DNA of 9,171 nucleotides from JBGPYM01 sp041493205 (GTDB lineage: Bacteria; Bacteroidota; Ignavibacteria; UBA10030; UBA6906), in the NCBI GenBank assembly GCA_041493205.1, contig JBGPYM010000117.1:1-9171 (forward strand), in the 5' to 3' direction. The position numbers and the translations under genes are program-made. The notes beneath the pieces are model-generated. The model saw only the letters and a list, made by a program, of their open reading frames with translations. It had not been told where the DNA came from and ran no database searches. Shown here piece by piece: positions 1 through 5,871 of the stretch. Each line of letters starts with the position of its first letter. The first letter of the stretch is position 1.

Positions 1-986
1 GTCAGCCTGCCGGCCACGACCGAGGACGCCGACCAGCTGAGGGACATCGGGGTAATCACCAGTCCCGCCTGCAGCGGCGTCCCCCCCAGCACGCTCTGGG
101 CGAACAAGGGCACGAATGCGATCACACCGTACATTGCGAAGCTGGAGAGAAACCCGAGCAGGTTTCCCACCCAGAACGCGCGCCGCGTGAAAAAACCGAG
201 TTCAAGAACCGGGTTCGGCGCCGCACGTTCCCGCCTGATGAAGAGAGCGAAAAACAGAAGGAAGCACGCGAGCAGGGTCCAGACCTCCGCGGAAAGAGAT
301 CCCCGTGCGTGTCCCAGCTCGAGCACAATGAGAAGCAACGTTACAATGGTGGAAATCAGCAGCAGCGCGCCCGCGTAATCAATCGCCTCACGGTGCGGGA
401 CGGCTGCTTCGCGATAGTTGCGCTGAATGATCCACTGCGCTGCCACGCCGAGAGGGATATTGATGTAAAACACCCAGCGCCAGGTCGCCGAGAGAACGAT
501 CGCGCTCCCGAGGAGCGGACCGACAACGCTTGCGATACCCCACGCAGAAGCAAGAAGTCCGAGCGCCTTCCCCCGTTCACGGCGCGGGAAGACCGTGCTG
601 ACAAGCGCGAACGGGACTGACGCAAGCCCGCCCGAACCGATCCCCTGGATTCCCCTGAAGACAATCAGGTGGATCATCGATTGCGACATGCCGCACAGGG
701 CCGACCCTGCGAGAAAGATGCTGACCGCCCAGAGGAACAACTTTTTTTTACCGAAAGCATCGGAGAGTTTCCCCCAGATGGGCATGGAGACCGCGGTCAT
801 GATCATGTAGACCGAGAACACCCAGCTGTAGAGCGGGAGACCGCCGAGCTCGCCTGCGATGGTCGGCATCACGGTCGCCAGGATCGTCGTATCGAGTGCT
901 CCCAGGAACGCAGCGAGGATGACGCCTGCGATAATCCGCACGCGTGCGCCCTGGTTTGCTTCCTCGTGAGTGGCGGTTGCTGTCAT
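1..986 (-). CDS. MFS multidrug efflux transporter, DHA2 (EmrB/QacA-like) family, C-terminal part missing
   Basis: This is an inner-membrane proton-driven drug exporter of the 14-helix DHA2 branch of the major facilitator superfamily. The window holds the first 328 residues; the rest runs off the left edge. A cytosolic N-terminus of about 17 residues is followed by hydrophobic segments. Family motifs are in order: motif D1 at 31-45 (LDTTILATVMPTIAG), motif A at 72-82 (GKLSDAFGKKK), motif B at 111-120 (RGIQGIGSGG), the antiporter motif C at about 150-161 (GIASVVGPLLGS), and the DHA2-typical WRWVFYINIPLG at 169-180. The ATG at 986 is the first start after the in-frame stop of the endonuclease III gene, which ends 18 bp upstream, so the two are probably cotranscribed. 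The only SD-like sequence (GAGG) is a distant 16 nt upstream, so translation may depend on coupling. The substrate cannot be told. The family call is firm. Confidence 0.93.
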   Translation of the reverse strand, partial: MTATATHEEANQGARVRIIAGVILAAFLGALDTTILATVMPTIAGELGGLPLYSWVFSVYMIMTAVSMPIWGKLSDAFGKKKLFLWAVSIFLAGSALCGMSQSMIHLIVFRGIQGIGSGGLASVPFALVSTVFPRRERGKALGLLASAWGIASVVGPLLGSAIVLSATWRWVFYINIPLGVAAQWIIQRNYREAAVPHREAIDYAGALLLISTIVTLLLIVLELGHARGSLSAEVWTLLACFLLFFALFIRRERAAPNPVLELGFFTRRAFWVGNLLGFLSSFAMYGVIAFVPLFAQSVLGGTPLQAGLVITPMSLSWSASSVVAGRL

Positions 987-1004
987 TGCAGTATTTCGGA
1001 TGCC

Positions 1005-1706
1005 TCAGCGGCGGGCAGGGGGAAACGAGTCGGCGGAGGGGCAGAGAGAGCGCACAGGACAGCCGGGACAATCAGGCGTGCGCGCCTTGCATGTGCGACG
1101 GCCGTGGAGGATCAGCATGGAGCCAAGGTCGATCCAGCCCTTTTTCGGCACGAGCGCCATCAGGTCGAGCTCGATCTTCTCCGGCGTGTCCTCCTCTGTG
1201 AATCCGAGCCTGCGGGAGAGACGGTGAACGTGTGTGTCAACGACGACCCCGGAAGCGATGCCGAACGCCTGGCCCATCACGACGTTGGCGGTTTTCCGCC
1301 CCACCCCGGCGAGCTGCACGAGGTCTTCCAGCCGGTCCGGCACACTCCCTCCGTGCCGTTCCATGAGGCCTTTGCTGCATGCGATGATACTTTTCGCCTT
1401 CATGCGAAAGAAACCTGTGGAGCGGATTTCCTTCTCCAGGACTTCCTGCGGGACCGCAGCGAATTCAGCGGCGGTGCGATACCGTGTAAACAGATCCTTC
1501 GTGACCATGTTGACCCGTTCGTCCGTGCACTGGGCGGAAAGGATCGTGGCGATCAGGAGCTGGAAGGCATCCCGGTGCTCGAGTGCGGTCCGCGCTGCGG
1601 GGAACTCCTTGCGGAGGATCCGTATGATCGATGCCGCGCGAACCTTCCGTGCCTCCGGGGATTCGCGTGCCCGCTTCTTCCTGACAGGCGCCTTTTTTTT
1701 TGCCAC
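1005..1706 (-). CDS. nth: Endonuclease III (DNA glycosylase/AP lyase, [4Fe-4S])
   Basis: This base-excision-repair enzyme removes oxidised pyrimidines and cleaves the DNA strand at the resulting abasic site. The 233-aa product shows the helix-hairpin-helix LAGVGRKTANVV at 132-143 with catalytic Lys138, the catalytic Asp157 in VVVDTHVHRLSRRLGF, and the C-terminal iron-sulfur loop C-X6-C-X2-C-X5-C (Cys206, 213, 216, 222). All key residues are present. It is about 20 residues longer than the E. coli enzyme because of a Lys/Arg-rich N-terminal tail (residues 3-20), which could aid DNA binding. I chose the GTG at 1706 because AAAGGA lies 10 nt upstream (1717-1722) and the protein then begins MAKKKAPVRKKR. 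An in-frame TTG at 1748 would add 14 residues but has no ribosome binding site. Codons 2-5 contain a run of nine A. The gene is 54 bp downstream of an unknown gene and 18 bp upstream of the MFS gene. Confidence 0.95.
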   Translation of the reverse strand: MAKKKAPVRKKRARESPEARKVRAASIIRILRKEFPAARTALEHRDAFQLLIATILSAQCTDERVNMVTKDLFTRYRTAAEFAAVPQEVLEKEIRSTGFFRMKAKSIIACSKGLMERHGGSVPDRLEDLVQLAGVGRKTANVVMGQAFGIASGVVVDTHVHRLSRRLGFTEEDTPEKIELDLMALVPKKGWIDLGSMLILHGRRTCKARTPDCPGCPVRSLCPSADSFPPARR

Positions 1707-1716
1707 GGTTGAGTTT

Positions 1717-1722
1717 TCCTTT
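1717..1722 (-). promoter_or_regulatory. Ribosome binding site of nth (AAAGGA)
   Basis: AAAGGA on the minus strand lies 10 nt before the GTG at 1706. It supports that start over the TTG at 1748, which would place this motif inside the coding region. Confidence 0.5.
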
Positions 1723-1760
1723 GCTTTGAGTGTGCGTACCCGGAGCAAACTCCCTGCTCT

Positions 1761-2711
1761 CTAGGGGGCAGGAGGCGAGAGCAACTCCTTGAGGAGGAGG
1801 TGTCCTCCTCCCAGGACAGCGTCGCGGACCCTGGGTTCCGCAGTCGCCTTCAGCACATCGGCAATGCGTGCGAGCAGTCCGGGATCCGAGAGGATGCACC
1901 GGAGGATGAATTCCTCACCGCGGCCGAGGCCGAGTTTCCGTTGCCACACGCTGACGGAATATACGCCCGCCAGGCCGCCCAGGCCGGTGACCAGGGGTGC
2001 AAGCGAAGCCCGGAAATCGTCATACGGCACATCCGGTTTCGAGAAATAGATCGCTCCCTCCCCCGCTGTCCCCCGCACCGGCACGGGCAACTCTGCGCCT
2101 GCAGAGAGGATCAGGTTGTGGGCGGCAACAGTGAATTTTCCGCTTTCGGCGATGTGTTTCCCGTGCGTGGAAGCATAAATCCCGAGCCTGTCCCGAACGA
2201 TATGTTCAAGGACGTCCAGGTTGCGTGCACCATTCACCAGGTAGACGGACTCATACACAGGGGCTGCGCCTTTACCGGTGGTGAACCCGAGCGACCGGAG
2301 ATACGATTTACCTGCAGACGCCATTTTCCTGAGTACGGCCGACGTCCCCGGCTCCTTGAGAGCGCCCTCCCATGAACCGATCACTCCCGCCGGCGAGCGT
2401 TCGGTGAGCTGGTCACGGTATTTGTCGAACGACTCGAGAAATATTTTCTGGAGTTCCTGGTTGTCGGACCTGATAGGGGTCTCCAGGAACTGTGCGAGGG
2501 TGCCGCGGAGCATCTGCGCATTCCGCGCCGTCAACTCTGCCACTGCCCGGTCTTCAAGTGCGGCGACCGATGCCGATTCGGCCGCAACGCGGGCATGCAT
2601 TTCGAGCATGGTCTGCTCATACTCTTCTTTCGGCACGCCCGGGGCTGCCTGGTGCAGAATCGAGTAGCTGATGACCGGAACCGGAAACCCGGCCGAAGCG
2701 TAGATGCTCAT
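1761..2711 (-). CDS. Hypothetical protein, 316 aa, in the polX/ferredoxin cluster
   Basis: I do not recognise this family. The product has no signal peptide or clear membrane segment, so it is probably cytosolic. Residues 28-103 are rich in Ala, Glu, Leu and Gln and look helical, possibly a coiled coil. Residues 150-290 look like a mixed alpha/beta domain, with strand-like stretches at about 151-160, 205-223 and 249-256. There is only one cysteine (Cys272), so it is unlikely to bind an iron-sulfur cluster by itself. The C-terminus is Gly/Leu/Pro-rich (299-316). The ATG at 2711 has an AAGG 9 nt upstream and lies 4 nt after the stop of the thioredoxin-fold ferredoxin gene, so the two are almost certainly coexpressed. 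Nth follows 54 bp later. Intact, well-formed reading frame and tight packing make it a real gene. Position suggests a role linked to the ferredoxins or to DNA repair, but the sequence itself gives no function. Confidence 0.85.
   Translation of the reverse strand: MSIYASAGFPVPVISYSILHQAAPGVPKEEYEQTMLEMHARVAAESASVAALEDRAVAELTARNAQMLRGTLAQFLETPIRSDNQELQKIFLESFDKYRDQLTERSPAGVIGSWEGALKEPGTSAVLRKMASAGKSYLRSLGFTTGKGAAPVYESVYLVNGARNLDVLEHIVRDRLGIYASTHGKHIAESGKFTVAAHNLILSAGAELPVPVRGTAGEGAIYFSKPDVPYDDFRASLAPLVTGLGGLAGVYSVSVWQRKLGLGRGEEFILRCILSDPGLLARIADVLKATAEPRVRDAVLGGGHLLLKELLSPPAP
1791..1810 (-). repeat. Perfect 8-bp inverted repeat near the 3' end of the 316-aa protein gene
   Basis: GAGGAGGA and TCCTCCTC are separated by a 4-nt loop. 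It lies in the codons for Gly299-Leu307 of the unknown protein. A second stem (7 bp, TGCTCTC/GAGAGCA, 1755-1761 with 1777-1783) spans the stop codon. Neither is followed by a U-tract, so they do not form a standard terminator. Confidence 0.5.
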
Positions 2712-2715
2712 ACGT

Positions 2716-3090
2716 TCACGCCTTCTTCAATGGAAGAGGGATGGGCGGAAATTGCTTCCGGTCCGGCGCGTACCGGGGATCCTTGATCAGGAGCCGGTCG
2801 ATCACCTGACCGTTCATGATGGTTTTTTCAACGATCTCATCAATGTCTTCCACTTTCACGCCCCCGTACCAGATCCCGTCCGGATAGATCACCATGCTGA
2901 CGCCGAATTCGCAGGCATCGAGGCACCCCGCGCTGTTGGCACGGACGATCCCCTTCAGGCCCCGCCGGTGAAGTTCCGCTTTCAGTCCATCGCGCACCGC
3001 TTCGGACCCCTTTTCCCTGCAACATCCTTTAGGATGGCCGGGAGGGCGTTCATTCGTGCAGACGAAGACGTGCCGTTCGAATCGTGTCAT
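2716..3090 (-). CDS. Thioredoxin-fold [2Fe-2S] ferredoxin (Aquifex Fd4/NuoE-like)
   Basis: This 124-aa protein is a small cytosolic electron carrier of the thioredoxin-like ferredoxin family, the fold also found in the NuoE subunit of complex I. It begins with the family signature HVFVCTNERPPGHPKGCC (residues 7-24) and continues with SAGCLDACEFG (53-63), then YPDGIWYGGVKVEDIDEIVE (69-88), all typical of the family. The likely cluster ligands are Cys11, Cys24, Cys56 and Cys60. Cys23, next to Cys24, is an extra cysteine at a position I recall as serine in Aquifex Fd4. The C-terminus carries a Pro/Lys-rich tail (from about 109). The ATG at 3090 follows the stop codon of the preceding ferredoxin gene by one base (TGACATG) and has only a weak GGTG upstream, so it is probably translated by coupling. 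Its redox partner is unknown. Confidence 0.93.
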   Translation of the reverse strand: MTRFERHVFVCTNERPPGHPKGCCREKGSEAVRDGLKAELHRRGLKGIVRANSAGCLDACEFGVSMVIYPDGIWYGGVKVEDIDEIVEKTIMNGQVIDRLLIKDPRYAPDRKQFPPIPLPLKKA

Positions 3091-3091
3091 G

Positions 3092-3385
3092 TCACCAGTA
3101 TGTTGTTGTTACCGCGCAATCACCCTGGACGCGTGCAAGGCACGCTGCGCGTTCGTCCGGCCCGAAACTGCAGGTCGCCATGAGCTTCCGCTCCAGCGCG
3201 GTCGGGGGAAGCAGATGTTCCTGCCCCCGAAGCACGCGCACGCGGCACCAGCCGCAGATCCCGTCGCCGTTACACGACTGACCGATCGGCACCTTCACCT
3301 GATTGGCAGCCGCGAGGATCGTCGCACCCGGTTTCACCGTTTTTGTCTTCCCGAGCGGGATAAATTCCACTGCGGGGCCTGTCAT
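3092..3385 (-). CDS. [2Fe-2S] ferredoxin, Fer2 (beta-grasp) family
   Basis: This is a 97-aa soluble electron-transfer protein with the beta-grasp Fer2 fold. The cluster motif is C-X5-C-X2-C (Cys38, 44, 47 in SCNGDGICGWC) with the fourth ligand Cys82 in the RAACLARVQGD segment, which matches the usual RLxCQxRV pattern. The C-X5-C spacing resembles adrenodoxin-type and bacterial ferredoxins rather than plant ferredoxins (C-X4-C). Cys72 and Cys90 are additional. I chose the ATG at 3385, which overlaps the polX stop codon (ATGA), giving a normal-sized ferredoxin. A GTG at 3454 would add 23 unrelated residues and overlap polX deeply. No SD precedes the start, so translation probably depends on ribosomes finishing polX. 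It is followed after one base by a second, unrelated [2Fe-2S] ferredoxin. Partners are unknown. Confidence 0.93.
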   Translation of the reverse strand: MTGPAVEFIPLGKTKTVKPGATILAAANQVKVPIGQSCNGDGICGWCRVRVLRGQEHLLPPTALERKLMATCSFGPDERAACLARVQGDCAVTTTYW

Positions 3386-5127
3386 TCGATTTTGAGATAC
3401 TTCAACACGCCCGCCAGAGGGCGCGTGTTCAGAATGTTTCGCGGCTCGAGCCACCCTTTGCGCGCGATGCCGACGCCGTACGGCACATCCTTCAGTCCTT
3501 CCACCGTATGCGCGTCGGGATTGATGGCGATCATCACCCCCTTCTCTTTTGCGTACGAGCAGAGGCGCCAGTCGATGTCCAGCCGCGAGGGATGCGCATT
3601 GATTTCGATGATCTTGCCGTAATCCGCTGCCGCGTTGATGACCTCCGTCATGTTGAGCGGATACCCGTCCCGCGCAAGCAGCAGCCGGCCGGTTGGATGA
3701 CCGAGCATCGTCACATGTTTGTTTTTGAGCGCCTTGATGATGCGCCGGGTCATGTCCTTTTCGGACATCTTAAAATTGCTGTGGACGGAGATCACCACGT
3801 ATTCGAACGATGCCAGAATATTCTCCGGCCAATCGCAATCCCCGTTGGCGAGTATATCGCATTCCGTCCCTTTCAGGAGCCGGAACTTCTTGAATTTCGC
3901 GTTGAGCCCGTCGATTTCCTTGAACTGGGCCTTCAGTTTCTCCCGCGTCAGCCCGCCGGCGTAGGCGGCAACCTGGCTGTGGTCGGCGATCCCGAGGTAC
4001 TCCCACCCGAGCGCGCGGGCCGCATCCGCCATCTGTTCGAGCGTGTTGACGCCGTCGCTGTAGGCGGTGTGGCAGTGAAACGTGCCCCGGATATCGGTGT
4101 CGGCGACGAGTGCGGGGAGTGTTCCCGATTCCGCGGCCTCCACCTCCCCCCTGTTCTCGCGCAGCTCGGGCGGCACGTACGCGAGATCGAGCGCGCGGTA
4201 GAGGTCCTCTTCGTCCTTGCACCTGACGACCTTCTTGGCTTTGCCGCGCGTTTCCTCTTCGCCCAGCTTCGAGAAGCCGTACTCATTCAGGCTGAGACCG
4301 TATTTTTTCGCGCGTGTGCGGAGCTCGACGTTATGTTCCTTGCTCCCGGTAAAATAGTTAAGCGCGAACGGAAACTCGGCATCGTTGACGATCCGGAGAT
4401 CGCAGTTGATTCCTGATTTCAGCGCAACACTCGACTTGGTTTCGCCCCGGGCGACCACCGACTGGACATCCGGGTGCGCGATGAATTTCTCCATCAGGCG
4501 GTTCCGGTCGGCATCTTTCGCACTCAGCACGAGGTCGATATCGCCAATGACCTCCTTCCTGCGGCGGAGACTCCCTGCGATCTCTCCGCGCAGGACGCCC
4601 GGCTGCCGGACCATCACATTGTACACGGCAGAGGCGGCCTGCAACGCCGTGGAATAGAGGTGTTTGTCGCTTCTGGAACGGACAGCCTGAATGCCTGCAA
4701 GGATATTGTCCTGGGTTTTGGCGCCAAACCCTTCGAGCGATGAAAGACGGTCAGCCTTCGCCGCCTTCTCGAGATCATCGAGGCTCTTCAGCTTCAGTTT
4801 CTCGTAGAGGATCTTCACCTTTTTCGGTCCGAGACCCTGTATTCTCAGCATCTCGAGGATCCCGTCCGGGAACGCCTTCCGGAGGTCGGTGTACTCTTTG
4901 GATTTTCCTTTGACGGCAAGGTCTGCGATGATGGCTGCGATGCTCGGGCCGATCCCCTTGACCTTCAGGAGCTCGCCGGAGCCCGCCAGAGCGGCGATAT
5001 CGCCTGTAATTCCTTCGACGGCGCGGGAGGCGGTGTGGAAAGCGCGGGATTTGAACGGATTGGCCCCCTGGAGCTCGAGCAGCGTGCCCATTTCGTCGAG
5101 AACGGAGGCGATCTCTTTTTTGTTCAT
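3382..5127 (-). CDS. polX: DNA polymerase X with C-terminal PHP domain
   Basis: This is a family X repair polymerase that fills short gaps in base-excision repair; bacterial PolX proteins also carry a PHP domain with metal-dependent 3'-5' exonuclease, AP endonuclease or phosphatase activity. The 581-aa length matches bacterial PolX (Bacillus subtilis about 570). Helix-hairpin-helix elements appear at about 54-62 (LKVKGIGPS) and 94-102 (LRIQGLGPK). The polymerase core has GSLRRRKEVIGDIDLV (185-200) with Asp196 and Asp198, and the third Asp243 in INCDLRIV. The PHP domain (about 347-570) keeps its metal ligands: His351, His353, Asp382-His383, Glu422, His449, His477, Asp538 and His540. The ATG at 5127 gives the conserved opening MNKKEIASVLDEMG; the in-frame TTG at 5160 would add a hydrophobic stretch not seen in the family. 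No SD precedes the ATG. The last four bases overlap the Fer2 ferredoxin start. Confidence 0.96.
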   Translation of the reverse strand: MNKKEIASVLDEMGTLLELQGANPFKSRAFHTASRAVEGITGDIAALAGSGELLKVKGIGPSIAAIIADLAVKGKSKEYTDLRKAFPDGILEMLRIQGLGPKKVKILYEKLKLKSLDDLEKAAKADRLSSLEGFGAKTQDNILAGIQAVRSRSDKHLYSTALQAASAVYNVMVRQPGVLRGEIAGSLRRRKEVIGDIDLVLSAKDADRNRLMEKFIAHPDVQSVVARGETKSSVALKSGINCDLRIVNDAEFPFALNYFTGSKEHNVELRTRAKKYGLSLNEYGFSKLGEEETRGKAKKVVRCKDEEDLYRALDLAYVPPELRENRGEVEAAESGTLPALVADTDIRGTFHCHTAYSDGVNTLEQMADAARALGWEYLGIADHSQVAAYAGGLTREKLKAQFKEIDGLNAKFKKFRLLKGTECDILANGDCDWPENILASFEYVVISVHSNFKMSEKDMTRRIIKALKNKHVTMLGHPTGRLLLARDGYPLNMTEVINAAADYGKIIEINAHPSRLDIDWRLCSYAKEKGVMIAINPDAHTVEGLKDVPYGVGIARKGWLEPRNILNTRPLAGVLKYLKIE

Positions 5128-5133
5128 GGGGAG

Positions 5134-5164
5134 GAAAAATACCAAAAACAGGCATGACAATCAA
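5134..5164 (-). promoter_or_regulatory. Candidate Bacteroidota-type promoter for polX, possibly leaderless
   Basis: On the minus strand TTG (5164-5162) is separated by 20 nt from TATTTTTC (5141-5134). This resembles the Bacteroidota sigma-factor consensus TTG-N19/20-TAnnTTTG, differing at the last base of the -7 box. Only six bases (CTCCCC) separate the -7 box from the polX ATG, so the transcript would start at or very close to the start codon. This fits the absence of any SD. The call rests on motif match alone. Confidence 0.4.
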
Positions 5165-5180
5165 CGAGCAGGGAGGGTGA

Positions 5181-5822
5181 TCAGAACCAGACAGAGCAGA
5201 GGAAATCGATTGTCTGATTCTTGACGATCAAGATATCGTTGGAGAAGGCCCTTGAAAAGCTCGGCGACCAGCGCGCCTCGAAGGAGAGCGCAGTGTGGCG
5301 GCGGGGAATGATCTCAACACCTCCGGCGAGGACGATGCCGATATCGGACCGTTTGAAGTTGCGATAGAGGTCGATCTTCTCCCGTGCAAGAGCGAAATCG
5401 AACCGTGGGCCGATACCCACATAGGGCACGAGCCCGCGGCGGCCTGCCCGCACCTTGATCACCAGTGCCAGGCTGAAGTACTCGAGTCGGGGTGTGAGCC
5501 CGGCGGGTCCGGGTGACAGGTATGCCGGTTCGGCGGCGGACCGGGACACCTCCTCCGCCGTCACCTTCCGTCCTTTCTGGACATATGCGCCTTCCAGCGA
5601 AATGCTGACGACGGGAAGGTTTAGAAATTCGGCGAAGAGCCCCGCATAAGCACCCCAGCGCGGTTCACGGGGAATACCGGGGGACGTGAAGCCCGGCGTA
5701 TAGTAGAACGCCTGGTGGGCAGCCACCACGCCACCCTTGATTCCCCAGCCGCGGAGAAATTGCGCAGAGGCCGAGGCAGGGATGAACCCGGCGATACAGA
5801 GGAGGAGTGCGAGTCGTTTCAT
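5181..5822 (-). CDS. Small outer-membrane beta-barrel protein (PorT/OMP_b-brl-like)
   Basis: The 213-aa product has a classical signal peptide (MKRLALLLCIAGFIPASASA, cleavage after residue 20 before Gln21), then alternating amphipathic strands and Gly/aromatic turns such as GIKGGVV, WGAYAGLFAEF, VSISLEGAYVQKG and VPYVGIGPRFDF. It ends in the aromatic residue Phe (DFLCSVWF), the usual beta-signal for outer-membrane insertion. It resembles the eight-stranded porin-like or PorT-like proteins common in Bacteroidota; a specific function cannot be assigned. The ATG at 5822 gives a perfect signal peptide. A 6-bp hairpin lies directly before it. The gene is 49 bp downstream of the larger outer-membrane protein gene, so it may be cotranscribed, and ends 53 bp before polX. 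Confidence 0.85.
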   Translation of the reverse strand: MKRLALLLCIAGFIPASASAQFLRGWGIKGGVVAAHQAFYYTPGFTSPGIPREPRWGAYAGLFAEFLNLPVVSISLEGAYVQKGRKVTAEEVSRSAAEPAYLSPGPAGLTPRLEYFSLALVIKVRAGRRGLVPYVGIGPRFDFALAREKIDLYRNFKRSDIGIVLAGGVEIIPRRHTALSFEARWSPSFSRAFSNDILIVKNQTIDFLCSVWF

Positions 5823-5823
5823 T

Positions 5824-5839
5824 GGTGTGCCGCCACACC
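5824..5839 (-). promoter_or_regulatory. Hairpin abutting the start codon of the small outer-membrane protein gene
   Basis: The minus strand reads GGTGTG GCGG CACACC and then A-ATG: a perfect 6-bp stem with a 4-nt loop ending one base before the start codon. The only SD-like bases (GGCGG, 5829-5833) lie in the loop and adjoining stem. The structure could modulate ribosome access. There is no U-tract, so it is not a terminator. Confidence 0.4.
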
Positions 5840-5841
5840 GT

Positions 5842-5870
5842 AATTAATGCAGATTCGCTTCCGTATGCAA
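5842..5870 (-). promoter_or_regulatory. Weak candidate promoter for the small outer-membrane protein gene
   Basis: TTGCAT (5870-5865) and TTAATT (5847-5842) are spaced by 17 nt on the minus strand. Read in the Bacteroidota scheme, the same bases give TTG-N21-TAATTACG. Both matches are partial. If real, transcription would begin at about the hairpin that precedes the start codon. Confidence 0.22.
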
Positions 5871-5871
5871 C

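Noticed and set aside
789..798. Palindrome GACCGCGGTC inside the MFS gene
   Set aside because: It is a 10-bp palindrome fully explained by codons for transmembrane residues, with no second copy or spacing that suggests an operator.
669..1712. Long plus-strand open frame of 347 codons
   Set aside because: It lies antisense to nth and the MFS gene, both of which have clear family motifs. The translation shows no recognisable domain and is low-complexity in Arg, Cys and His, as expected of a shadow in GC-rich DNA.
3386..3454. Longer Fer2 ferredoxin starting at a GTG at 3454
   Set aside because: It overlaps polX by over 70 nt and adds residues outside the ferredoxin fold; the ATG in the ATGA overlap gives the normal length.
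3508..4416. Plus-strand open frame of 302 codons
   Set aside because: It is antisense to the PHP and polymerase domains of polX and shows only the complement of their codons.
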